Positions 49,378 through 57,331 of a stretch of 64,000 bases of DNA are shown in pieces; positions within the stretch are counted from its first letter, which is position 1; each line of letters starts with the position of its first letter. Origin of the DNA: Larkinella arboricola (lineage in GTDB: Bacteria > Bacteroidota > Bacteroidia > Cytophagales > Spirosomataceae); contig NZ_QLMC01000005.1 in assembly GCF_003259745.1 (NCBI RefSeq), positions 310,001 to 374,000 of the forward strand, written 5' to 3'. The translations under genes and the position numbers were made by a program. Under the pieces are notes generated by a model that was not told where the DNA came from, made no database searches, and saw only the letters and a list, made by a program, of their open reading frames with translations.

Positions 49378-50016
49378 TTACTGGTGCATCACCAGCGCCA
49401 GCAGGTGCGTACTGTCGTTGGAGAGCTCGATTGTAAATTCCCGGGTGTCGTAGGAGTAGCTCAGTTTATACAGACACAAATTACTGTGTTCGTACATATC
49501 CATAGTAGCCAGGGTATGGTTCATCAGCCACGACAGCAGAATCCGGATGGCCCGGCCGTGCATACAGATCAGAATGGGGTTTTCGTCCGTCTGGGCCAGG
49601 ATGTGTTCAATAACCGGTTGCTGGCGCTCCATGACCTGATTCGGGCTTTCGCCCTGCTCCGTCGGATAGTCGGTATGACCGGCTGCCCAGTTTTCGATCA
49701 GCGTGCGGTAATATTCATTGTCAAAGTTATTGGGCATTTTTCCTTCCCGAGCGCCCCAGCTGATCTCGTTCAACCCTTCGTAGCTTTCGTGAGGAATACC
49801 GGCATCGAGGAAATACTGCACCGATTGCATCGTTCGCCGGAGTTTTGACGTATAGACTTTTGCAAACGGAATGTGCTGATAAGCTTGGTAAAAAGCCAGC
49901 GCCTGGGCCTGGCCCATCGCATTCAAATCCGAATCAACACCGCTCCCCTGGACAATGCCCTGCCGGTTATAATCGGTTTCGCCGTGGCGAATGAGGTAAA
50001 TTGTTTTTTGTTTCAA
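49378..50016 (-). CDS. Histidine phosphatase (phosphoglycerate-mutase superfamily)
   Basis: A 212-residue enzyme with the phospho-His motif LIRHGETDYN (H11), LNEISWGAREG providing the acid/base Glu, and ICMHGRAIR supplying the second His. The family dephosphorylates small metabolites or sugars; the substrate is unknown. The start codon is TTG at 50016, preceded by AAGG, and leads directly to the conserved KTIYLIRHGE. It stands alone between the LytS gene and a divergent thioesterase. Confidence 0.87.
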   Translation of the reverse strand: MKQKTIYLIRHGETDYNRQGIVQGSGVDSDLNAMGQAQALAFYQAYQHIPFAKVYTSKLRRTMQSVQYFLDAGIPHESYEGLNEISWGAREGKMPNNFDNEYYRTLIENWAAGHTDYPTEQGESPNQVMERQQPVIEHILAQTDENPILICMHGRAIRILLSWLMNHTLATMDMYEHSNLCLYKLSYSYDTREFTIELSNDSTHLLALVMHQ

Positions 50017-50171
50017 CCTTGAAATAGGAAATAAAAAATACTAAATAGTAACGAACTGTGATTGCGCACATTCATCCCTGCGTATGGGTAGCCGATGTTA
50101 TTTACTATTCGTTATTTTGATCTGGACTTATCGCAAAAAGGTCTGCAAAATTACGAAATAAACTTCATAGA

Positions 50172-50591
50172 ATGAAGCCGGATTGGACCATTGAATCATT
50201 ACAACAGTTTCACACTAACTCGATTGTAAGCCATTTAGGCATCGAATTAATTGAGCTTGGCGACGGTTTTCTAACCGCCCGGATGCCGGTGGATCACCGA
50301 ACGCATCAGCCCTTCGGAATCCTGCACGGGGGCGCGTCGGTGGTGCTGGCCGAAACCCTGGGCAGTGTGGCGTCGGTGATGCAGCTTGAGGACCCCGGCC
50401 GCCAGCGGGCCGTTGGGCTGGAGATCAATGCAAATCACGTGCGTTCTGTTAAAGAAGGTTGGGTATACGGAAAAGTAACGCCCATTCACATTGGCCGCAC
50501 GACGCATATCTGGGACATTCGCATTACGGACGAAGCCGGCAAACTGGTCTGTATAAGTCGCCTGACGGTAGCCGTTATTGACGGACGTTGA
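50172..50591 (+). CDS. Hotdog-fold acyl-CoA thioesterase (PaaI/MenI-like)
   Basis: A 139-residue hotdog thioesterase. GILHGGASVVLAETLGSVAS is the family motif with the catalytic Glu, and the preceding VDHRTHQPFG is typical. In this branch the enzymes hydrolyse 1,4-dihydroxy-2-naphthoyl-CoA (menaquinone pathway) or phenylacetyl-CoA. A menF gene 2.7 kb downstream makes the menaquinone role attractive, but the genes are not adjacent. Confidence 0.83.
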   Translation: MKPDWTIESLQQFHTNSIVSHLGIELIELGDGFLTARMPVDHRTHQPFGILHGGASVVLAETLGSVASVMQLEDPGRQRAVGLEINANHVRSVKEGWVYGKVTPIHIGRTTHIWDIRITDEAGKLVCISRLTVAVIDGR

Positions 50592-50709
50592 CTGGTTTAG
50601 GCTAAGGGAAATAGGACCGGAATGTAATAAAACAGCCGAGCGGCAAGCCATTTTCTTGCGGGTATGTAACTTTTTGTTTACCGGAAACTAACTAAGTATA
50701 TTTTTTATA

Positions 50710-50717
50710 TACCTTTG
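50710..50717 (+). promoter_or_regulatory. -7 element upstream of the CheY-like gene
   Basis: TACCTTTG fits TAnnTTTG and lies 62 bp before the ATG at 50780. No -33 TTG was found at 19 bp. Confidence 0.45.
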
Positions 50718-50779
50718 TCTGACAATGTTTGCTTGTGAGCTACTTGAGTATTTATATTTAAGCGGTTTTATGTAAAGGC

Positions 50780-51247
50780 ATGGAAAATTCGGAGTTCCGG
50801 AATTCGCTCCCTAGACTCGCGCAGAGAAGGCTGGTTGGAATAAATCCAACGCTCTACATCATCGATGACAACGACGATAATCTGTTTTTGTACGAATGGA
50901 TATTTACCCGTTACCTGCCTGAGTATGCCTTGCACTTGTTTTCGGATGGACTGTTTATCCAGCAAGAGCCGGATTCTGGCAGGCCAAAGCCAGATCTGAT
51001 TCTGCTGGACCTGAAAATGCCCCACATTAGTGGATTGGAATTACTGACCGAACTGAAGCAGAACGACCAGTGGCGGGATATTCCGGTGGTGGTTTTTACC
51101 AGTTCCAGCTCGCCGAAAGACAAAGAAGAGTGCTACAAGGCCGGGGCCAGCGGCTTTATTCAGAAAGCCTTTTCGGTGAACACCATCAAAGCGCAACTGG
51201 AGGAAATCTGTCAGCGCTGGTTAACGAAAAAACGTTTTTCCCGCTAA
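50780..51247 (+). CDS. Single-domain response regulator (CheY-like)
   Basis: A 155-residue receiver-only protein with a ~22-residue N-terminal extension. The key residues are present: the acid pair in LYIIDDNDDNLF, phospho-acceptor D77 in LILLDLKMPHISGLELL, Ser in VVFTSSSSPKD and Lys in FIQKAFSV. With no output domain, it must act through protein contacts or as a phosphate relay. The convergent LytS-like kinase to its right is a possible partner, but they face opposite ways. Confidence 0.88.
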   Translation: MENSEFRNSLPRLAQRRLVGINPTLYIIDDNDDNLFLYEWIFTRYLPEYALHLFSDGLFIQQEPDSGRPKPDLILLDLKMPHISGLELLTELKQNDQWRDIPVVVFTSSSSPKDKEECYKAGASGFIQKAFSVNTIKAQLEEICQRWLTKKRFSR

Positions 51248-51287
51248 CCGTTCGCCGGTTCAAATCAGGTCCACGGCCAGAGACTTC

Positions 51288-52334
51288 CTACGAATTACTC
51301 ACAACTTCGGCACTGGGTGTGAGCAAGGGAACACCTACCAGAAAGCGCTCATGATCGTAGTGAATCGTGACCGGCGAATGAGCCAGCAGCTTGTACTTGA
51401 TCATGATGTTCTGCAAACCAATCTGATTGGACGGAACGGCTATTTTTTTCTTCTGTAAGTTATTTTCCACGTACAAATTATTCTCGCGTGTATACAGCCG
51501 AATGGTGAGCGGACGGCTGACGGCAATGATGTTGTGTTTGATGGCATTTTCGAGCAAAATTTGTAGCGTAAGCGGGGGAATCAGGTAATGCAGATAAGGC
51601 GGCTCGATGTCGATGTCCATGAAAATGCCGTCGCCATACCGGGTTTTTAGCAGGTGAAAGTACGCTTTTATGAACTGGATTTCATCGTTCAGCGGACACA
51701 GATCGCGGTTATTTTGCTGGAGCAGATACCGATAAACCGAGGAAAGTTCGTCCACAAAAAGCTCGGCCTGTTCTGTATCGCTCGAAATCAGTGACGAGAG
51801 TGAATTCAGGTTATTGAACAGAAAATGCGGGTTAATCTGGGTTTTCAGCGAGTCGAGCTGGCTCTGGAGGTTTACTTTTTTCAGTTCCTGGGCTTCCGTA
51901 TAAGCCACTTTCCACCGCCGGTAAAGATAAACGCCCTCGTAATAGGCTGCAATCTGAATGGTACCAACAAAGGAAACGAGAGTGTTGAAAAAATAGGGCT
52001 TGAACTGTAGCGGGTCATCCGACGGCCAGAGTCCGATGAGTTCATAAAAAAAGGTCTGGGAGATGCGGATCAGGCTCGCGAAGAAAGCAAACCAGACCAG
52101 TTGATACAAGACCCGGTGTCGGGTTTGGGTTAGTTCGGGGTATTTCCGGCGCGATAAAATAATGCCCCAGCGATTGGTTTCCCAGACCACGACACTACCC
52201 AGGATAAAGAAAAACGGAATTCGCCAGTCGTCGGGGTACGGAACGTTTGTGTACCCGTACATGGTCCACTGCCCCACAAAAGCCAGCAAAGGGACACCCA
52301 GCAGGCGCGTCCACTTATCCTTCAGTTTTTGCAT
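51288..52334 (-). CDS. LytS-like sensor histidine kinase (second pair)
   Basis: A 348-residue kinase with about four N-terminal helices (10-28, 38-52, 74-98 and 117-135), a His_kinase box LKTQINPHFLFNNLNSLSSL with phospho-His H170 and an HATPase region (TLQILLENAIKHNIIA, QIGLQNIMIKYKLL). It begins one base after the stop of its cognate regulator on the same strand, so the pair is translationally coupled with the regulator first, the reverse of the pair at 47-49 kb. The glycine-rich end of the ATP lid is weak, but the N box is intact. Confidence 0.87.
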   Translation of the reverse strand: MQKLKDKWTRLLGVPLLAFVGQWTMYGYTNVPYPDDWRIPFFFILGSVVVWETNRWGIILSRRKYPELTQTRHRVLYQLVWFAFFASLIRISQTFFYELIGLWPSDDPLQFKPYFFNTLVSFVGTIQIAAYYEGVYLYRRWKVAYTEAQELKKVNLQSQLDSLKTQINPHFLFNNLNSLSSLISSDTEQAELFVDELSSVYRYLLQQNNRDLCPLNDEIQFIKAYFHLLKTRYGDGIFMDIDIEPPYLHYLIPPLTLQILLENAIKHNIIAVSRPLTIRLYTRENNLYVENNLQKKKIAVPSNQIGLQNIMIKYKLLAHSPVTIHYDHERFLVGVPLLTPSAEVVSNS

Positions 52335-52335
52335 T

Positions 52336-53103
52336 TCACCTTCCGATCCATTCTTTAAACTCCCTGGTGCGGTCAGGGCTTACCACAATATCCTGCACAA
52401 TACCACCGGATTCCAGGTTGATCTTAAATTGTCCGTTAAGGTAGGAATGAATTCGTGAAACTGCTCGGAGTTCAACAATAAACTGGTCGTTAATCCGAAA
52501 AAAGCGGGTTGGCTCCAGAAACTCTTCGAGGGCGTCGAGCGTGTATTCCACCACATAGCGGTTTTTGTCCCGGCTGTACAGATACGTAACCCCTTCTTTG
52601 GCGTAAAAAAAAGCTACATCGGCGGCATCAACCGAAACTAATCGCTGTTGTTTTCTGGCCAGGAACTGACTCCTGAACTCCGGCTGCCGGCTTTGCTTGC
52701 GGAGGTCGTCCACCAGTTCGTCAATGTCGGCCGACGTAATCTTGGGAGAACGATCCTGTTTGTACCGGGTCAGTACCTGCTCCAGTTCATCTTTTTTAAT
52801 CGGTTTCAATAAATACTCGAAACGGTTTGTCTGGAACGATTTTACCGCCGATTCATCATACGATGTGGTGAAAACAACCGGACAATCAATCGAAATGAGG
52901 TTGAAGATCTCAAAGCTCTGACCATCGGAGAGTTCAATATCCATCAGAATCAGGTCCGGCTGGGCGTGCGATTTCAGCCAGTCCACCGTAGATTCAATCC
53001 CGTCCGTTGCCCCCAGAACGCGGCAGGTTGGATCGGTCTGGTTCAGAAGTTTCACTAATTTCTGAACGGCCAGCGGTTCGTCTTCAACGATCAGGATGTC
53101 CAT
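52336..53103 (-). CDS. LytTR-family response regulator (second pair)
   Basis: A 255-residue receiver-LytTR protein: LIVEDEPLAVQ acid residues, phospho-acceptor D55 in LILMDIELSDGQSFEI, VVFTTSYDESAV and YLLKPIKKDEL for the receiver, and a LytTR domain from ~150 (FRSQFLARKQQRLVSVDA, then RFFRINDQFIVEL). It is the first gene of the two-gene unit with the LytS-like kinase and stands divergent to menF across 229 bp, where it could bind. Confidence 0.9.
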   Translation of the reverse strand: MDILIVEDEPLAVQKLVKLLNQTDPTCRVLGATDGIESTVDWLKSHAQPDLILMDIELSDGQSFEIFNLISIDCPVVFTTSYDESAVKSFQTNRFEYLLKPIKKDELEQVLTRYKQDRSPKITSADIDELVDDLRKQSRQPEFRSQFLARKQQRLVSVDAADVAFFYAKEGVTYLYSRDKNRYVVEYTLDALEEFLEPTRFFRINDQFIVELRAVSRIHSYLNGQFKINLESGGIVQDIVVSPDRTREFKEWIGR

Positions 53104-53305
53104 GAATTCGGTTCCGGTTAAAATGAGATCAAATACGTCTTAATGAGCTTCGCTGCCAACCCCATTGCGGATGAATTGTTATAAAAGACTCCTGAGTTGC
53201 TTTTTTGCCCGGTATGGCGACAGAATTGGTGCCCGACAGAAATTTAGGCGAATAATTTGATTTCAGCGCACAAAAAATAAGTCCTAGCTGTTATCTAAAT
53301 AGGAT

Positions 53306-53313
53306 TAAATTTG
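53306..53313 (+). promoter_or_regulatory. -7 element of menF
   Basis: TAAATTTG matches TAnnTTTG exactly and ends 19 bp before the ATG at 53333. The -33 position lacks a clean TTG. Confidence 0.5.
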
Positions 53314-53332
53314 CATCGGCTTTATTTCGATA

Positions 53333-54571
53333 ATGCAATTTTCAACACACTTGTCATCAACTGTACAAACGCAGCAAACCGGCCAGTCGCTCTGGCAGTC
53401 GGCTGTTCAGGCTGGGTATCCCGCAGCCATCTGGCGCCTGCCCAACCGTAGCGAACGGGAGTTAATTATTGACGCTTCCGGCACGGTTTCGACCGTCGCC
53501 ATGGATTTTGAAGAGCTTCCCATGGGGTTTGCCGTTAGTCCGTTTACCAATCCGGATGCGGAACAGACCCTGTTTTTAAAAGCTGATTTTTACTGGCGCT
53601 TCGACGAAAACGGTACCATTCTGGCCTCCGAGAATAAACTTTCCGATAAGCACCCGGCCCTCGACGTATTATTTCGCACGGCCCCCCAAACCGCCCGAAC
53701 GGAAACCATCCCGGCCATTCAACTCATTGGACCGTCTGATGAGCAGCAAACCTGGTTTGAAAAAACCGTAACCCGGGCCATCCGGCAGATGGAACGCGGA
53801 AAGTTTCGGAAGGTCGTTTTGTCGCGCACCAAAACCATCCGGTTTGATGAGCAGCCCGACGTTTTGATGCTGTTTAACCGGCTGTGTAAGGCTTACCCGA
53901 ACGCATTTGTATCCGCCGTGTATTTGCCCGAACGTAACCAGATCTGGCTGGGGGCCACACCCGAACGGTTGGTCAGCATGGAGGGCGACGGTATTTTCCG
54001 TACGGTGGCGCTGGCCGGAACGCAGTCGGCGTTTGACTCCGAGGGTCGCCCCAAACGCACCGCCGATGCTCCCTGGACCCAGAAAGAAATTGAAGAACAG
54101 GCACTCGTGGGCCGTTACATTATTGGCTGTTTCAAGAAAATCCGGATTCGGGAGTACCTCGAAGAAGGACCCCGAACGGTCATTGCGGGTAATCTGATGC
54201 ACCTGCGTTCAGACTATTCGGTGGATATGCAGGCCGTTAACTTTCCGCAACTGGGTACGGTAATGCTGCGGCTGTTGCATCCAACCTCGGCGGTATGCGG
54301 TATGCCGCGCGAAACGGCTCAGGAGTTTATTCTGCAAAATGAAGCGCACGACCGGGAGCTTTACAGCGGTTTTCTCGGGCCTGTTAATATCTTCCGGGCC
54401 GAAGGCCCAGAGTCGCATCTGTTTGTTAATTTACGCTGTATGAAGCTCGAGGGGCAGGAGGGAACGCTTTATGCCGGAGCCGGTCTGACGGAAGATTCCG
54501 CCCCGGCTAAAGAATGGCGCGAAACCGAGCTGAAGTGCGATACCCTGTTGTCGGTCTTTAATAAGTCCTGA
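53333..54571 (+). CDS. menF: Isochorismate synthase
   Basis: A 412-residue chorismate-binding enzyme that converts chorismate to isochorismate for menaquinone. GKFRKVVLSRTKTIRF opens the conserved C-terminal catalytic region, followed by WLGATPERLVSMEG, TVALAGTQ, WTQKEIEEQALVGRYI and the C-terminal YSGFLGPVNIF and LFVNLRCMKLEG, where the metal-binding acids lie. Salvage or siderophore versions (EntC) look similar; no siderophore genes are near and menaquinone is the usual quinone of this phylum. It is the first gene of its strand here and has a TAAATTTG promoter element. Confidence 0.88.
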   Translation: MQFSTHLSSTVQTQQTGQSLWQSAVQAGYPAAIWRLPNRSERELIIDASGTVSTVAMDFEELPMGFAVSPFTNPDAEQTLFLKADFYWRFDENGTILASENKLSDKHPALDVLFRTAPQTARTETIPAIQLIGPSDEQQTWFEKTVTRAIRQMERGKFRKVVLSRTKTIRFDEQPDVLMLFNRLCKAYPNAFVSAVYLPERNQIWLGATPERLVSMEGDGIFRTVALAGTQSAFDSEGRPKRTADAPWTQKEIEEQALVGRYIIGCFKKIRIREYLEEGPRTVIAGNLMHLRSDYSVDMQAVNFPQLGTVMLRLLHPTSAVCGMPRETAQEFILQNEAHDRELYSGFLGPVNIFRAEGPESHLFVNLRCMKLEGQEGTLYAGAGLTEDSAPAKEWRETELKCDTLLSVFNKS

Positions 54572-54579
54572 ATAAAACG

Positions 54580-54615
54580 AAGTGGGATGTGTCCGCAACG
54601 GAACACATCCCACTT
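54580..54615. terminator. Hairpin between menF and a small convergent gene
   Basis: AAGTGGGATGTGT pairs with ACACATCCCACTT around a ten-base loop. It lies 8 bp after the menF stop and just downstream of the small minus-strand gene's stop at 54623. T-runs are weak on both sides. Confidence 0.7.
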
Positions 54616-54622
54616 CCTCTCT

Positions 54623-54781
54623 TTAGTCGCGCGGTCCTTCCGCCGGATCGTTTGGCGCACGGTGTTCATCCGTGGTTCGGTTGGCTTGGGCACTGACGCC
54701 CGGCGATTCAGCATCCTGATCCTGATTCTTTTCCTGTTCCTGCGATTCTGCTTCGGGCTGGTTGGTTTCCTTCGGTTCCAT
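54623..54781 (-). CDS. Small acidic disordered protein (52 aa)
   Basis: A 52-residue frame with an ATG at 54781 and a TAA at 54623. The product starts MEPKETNQPEAESQEQEK and ends DPAEGPRD: rich in Glu, Gln, Asn and Pro with no aromatic residue except none, thus disordered. The frame has strong coding texture and is closed by a hairpin. Together with the acidic 95-residue protein ~54 bp upstream on the same strand it forms a pair. Similar short acidic proteins are common in this group without known function. Confidence 0.55.
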   Translation of the reverse strand: MEPKETNQPEAESQEQEKNQDQDAESPGVSAQANRTTDEHRAPNDPAEGPRD

Positions 54782-54834
54782 CCGTTTTGTTAGTTTATAT
54801 AGGTGAATGGTTGATGAGCGTTTACGGCCGACGG

Positions 54835-55122
54835 CTATACCTCGTCGTCTTCGCTCTCATCTAAATCTTCATCAAAGTCTTCGTCATCCTCATCATCATC
54901 GATGGTGAGATCTTCCTCGTCCAGATCTTCGTCATCGTCCGGACCGGTTGGCATGGATGCCGAGCCGCCGTAACCGCTGCTGCTCATTTCGCCCGGATAG
55001 CTGGCTCCCGACTCGTCCAGATCACGGGCAGTGGCAGTGGTTGATAAATCGAGATCCGTTGCTGCGGTGCCGTTGACGTCCATATCAGCAGTGGTTGGCA
55101 TTTCGATGGTTTGGCGTTCCAT
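54835..55122 (-). CDS. Acidic low-complexity protein (95 aa)
   Basis: A 95-residue protein whose C-terminal third is almost pure Asp/Glu (for example DDDEDLDEEDLTIDDDEDD). The N-terminal half is Thr/Ser/Asp-rich. It has no fold, signal or membrane segment and is likely disordered; it might bind basic proteins or metal ions, which is inference. It lies 53 bp upstream of the 52-residue acidic gene on the same strand and may share its transcript. Confidence 0.6.
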   Translation of the reverse strand: MERQTIEMPTTADMDVNGTAATDLDLSTTATARDLDESGASYPGEMSSSGYGGSASMPTGPDDDEDLDEEDLTIDDDEDDEDFDEDLDESEDDEV

Positions 55123-55353
55123 AATTTATTGCGTATTGATTAAAGTGAATAGACAAGAAACACCACTTAAACCCGGCGGGTCACAGAAGGTTTGAAAGAT
55201 TTTTACGGTTTAATGGAACGGGAAAATTTCTTTTAAGCGCAAAATGAGACTTTTCTTCCAGTCCGTCTACGGATAGGAATGGCCTGGCCGCTGCTTATAG
55301 ATTTTTTTGTTATGCACATCCACCGAACGCACTGTGTGGAGGGAAAAACCTCT

Positions 55354-55393
55354 AAAAAGTAAAGGCGGAAAGGAATCACCCTTTCCGCCTTTA
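55354..55393 (-). terminator. Terminator of the outer-membrane efflux gene
   Basis: On the minus strand AAAGGCGGAAAGG and CCTTTCCGCCTTT pair around GTGATT and are followed by ACTTTTTAG, ~20 bp after the efflux-protein stop. Confidence 0.82.
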
Positions 55394-55413
55394 TTCAGTT
55401 TGGTGGAGCAGTC

Positions 55414-56814
55414 TTACAAACTTCCCCCCAATGCCTTGAGCAAGGCCACGGTATACGAAACCCGCTGACCTTGCAGAATCACCAGTTGGCGTTCCGAATC
55501 AAGCACGGTGCGTTGCGCATCGAGCACTTCCAGAAAAGTTGTTAAGCCCTTTACATACAATTCCCGGTTGAGCCGTTCGGTATAGCGGGCCGATTCGAGG
55601 GCAATATTCTGCGCTTCAATCTGCTGACGGGTATTTTGCAGGTTATCCAGTGCCGTTTCTGCTTCGCGTTGGGCCGTCAGAAACCGCTGCTGGTAAGCTG
55701 CGTCGGCGGTGCGGTATTGCTGTTGGGCCAGCACGATGTTCTGCTGGTTCCGCTTTCCTTCAAAAATGGGGACGCTGGCGTTGACTCCGAACAGATACGT
55801 CATACTGGCCGGAAAAAACAGACCGCCAATCCGCCCGGTCAGCGTTCCGCCCGAGCCCACCAGGTTGATACGGGGATAGAGAGCCGACCGGTTAACCTGA
55901 ATTTGTACATCGGCTACCTGGGTCTGCTGTTCGGCCTGCAACAGATCCGGACGACGGCGGAGTTGCTCGGCGGTGATGGCGGCAAAAGGCAAGTCCGGGA
56001 AAACCGTTCCCAGTCGGCCCGGCGATACCGTAAACGTCGCCGGGTTTTGCCCGCACAGGTTCGAGAGTCCGTTGACCAGTTCGGTCCGGCTTCGCTCCAG
56101 GCTCAACAGAAGAACCCGGATGTTAGCTAGGTCGGTTTCGGCCCGTTTGGCGTCGATTTCGTTGGTCAGACCCGCCTGAAAACGGGCGCGGATGATTGAA
56201 ATGGTTGAGTCGCGCAGGGTGATGTTCCGACGGACCACAGCCTGTTCGCTGTCGTTGGCGCGGATGAGATAATACAGCCGGGCGATTTCGGACGCAACGA
56301 TCAACTGCGTAATCCGGACATCGGACTCCGAAACCTGCCGTTGCAGGTCCGTCACCCGAACGGTATTGCGGATGCGTTTAAACAAATCTACTTCGTAACT
56401 GGCATCGATGGGCAGAATCTGGAGCGTGTTGAGTTGCAGCCGGGGCAATCGTTCACTGGCTACCGGAACCGCCACCGGACGGTATTCCGACAAACTCTGG
56501 GTCGTGAAGTTAAGGCTGCTGCGGATCGAAGGGACCAGATACGACTCGGCCACCCGCACCCGAATCCGGGCTTCTTCAACCCGGCTGACGGCCACCCGGA
56601 TATCGGGGTTGCTGGTTAGTCCCAGATCAATCAGCGAATCAAGCGTGGCATCGTGAAAAACCGCCCAGCCATCGCGCACCGTGTTCGTCGGAACAACCGC
56701 CGTCGTGGCCGAACCACCGGATGGACCTCCCGCCGAAGCCGTCGTCTGGGCCAGGGTAACCGTAATGCTAAACCATAAAACCGTAAAACAACTGTAACAA
56801 ACTGCTTTTCTCAT
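55414..56814 (-). CDS. TolC-type outer-membrane efflux protein
   Basis: A 466-residue outer-membrane factor that forms the exit duct of tripartite efflux pumps. A signal peptide (residues 1-22, ending VTLAQ) is followed by two repeated OEP domains; typical stretches are LGLTSNPDIRVAVSRVEEARI in the first and FGVNASVPIFEGKRNQQNI with LNRELYVKGLTTFLEVLDAQ in the second. No lipobox is present. Its ATG overlaps the stop of a broken membrane-fusion-protein frame, showing that it was the last gene of a pump operon; the inner-membrane pump and a working adaptor are missing, so it must work with components from elsewhere, or is idle. Confidence 0.9.
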   Translation of the reverse strand: MRKAVCYSCFTVLWFSITVTLAQTTASAGGPSGGSATTAVVPTNTVRDGWAVFHDATLDSLIDLGLTSNPDIRVAVSRVEEARIRVRVAESYLVPSIRSSLNFTTQSLSEYRPVAVPVASERLPRLQLNTLQILPIDASYEVDLFKRIRNTVRVTDLQRQVSESDVRITQLIVASEIARLYYLIRANDSEQAVVRRNITLRDSTISIIRARFQAGLTNEIDAKRAETDLANIRVLLLSLERSRTELVNGLSNLCGQNPATFTVSPGRLGTVFPDLPFAAITAEQLRRRPDLLQAEQQTQVADVQIQVNRSALYPRINLVGSGGTLTGRIGGLFFPASMTYLFGVNASVPIFEGKRNQQNIVLAQQQYRTADAAYQQRFLTAQREAETALDNLQNTRQQIEAQNIALESARYTERLNRELYVKGLTTFLEVLDAQRTVLDSERQLVILQGQRVSYTVALLKALGGSL

Positions 56815-57078
56815 ACTTTTTGTTTTGTGGCCAACCTTTGGCGCTGCAATTTAATTCGAACCTGCTGTCGTTCTTTAAGTCGGTCATCGGGATTGGTAAT
56901 TACCTGTTCCTGCAACCCATCACAACTTCGAATGTCGTACCGAAATCCGGTCCCAATGTAATGGGCGGAACCCGGTTGAGCTATACCCACCATCTGCGGT
57001 AACCAGCAGGGTAGTGGCCGGAATCCACACCGGAAGACAGAGGGCTTTTAAATTGATCACGGCGATGGTATACTTCTC
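56811..57078 (-). pseudogene. Tail of a lost membrane-fusion protein (HlyD/AcrA-like)
   Basis: Two minus-strand frames read the C-terminus of an RND-type periplasmic adaptor. The upstream frame (~57078-57000) ends with PVWIPATTLLVTADGG, the typical IPATALLV.ADG strand. The downstream frame (56993-56811) continues with GFRYDIRSCDGLQEQVITN and PDDRLKERQQVRIKLQ, matching the GLxxGEQVIxNPxDxLxxGxxVR end. A frameshift near 56990 joins them, and all upstream sequence of the adaptor is gone, limited by a TGA at 57079. The final TGA overlaps the efflux-gene ATG, preserving the old operon junction. Confidence 0.7.
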
Positions 57079-57331
57079 TCAGGCGCTAAACAAATACCGA
57101 AAAAAGAGGAATGCTGTACAAACTGAAAATTGGATGTATCGGAGGAGAGATGGCTCAGAATCTATATTTGACTGACAACAGCATTCTACTTTAAAAAGGT
57201 TTCGGCAACTGCGTATAATTATGCTATTTCTTACAATTGACAAATTATATACGGTGGTCACGGCTTTACGTCTGTATGCTGGAACGATCTTATAACCCGG
57301 ACTCCTTTGAGAAACTCACGTTTAGAGCAGG
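57079..57331. other. AT-rich gene-free interval
   Basis: About 250 bp of AT-rich sequence between the adaptor remnant and the tamB stop. A plus-strand TATATTTG (around 57163) resembles a -7 element but faces no gene. No terminator for tamB, repeat or ORF with coding texture was found; it looks like decayed operon DNA. Confidence 0.3.

Noticed and set aside
57079-57261. 60-codon minus-strand frame upstream of the efflux remnant
   Set aside because: AT-rich with no coding texture or family match, and it has no ribosome-binding context.
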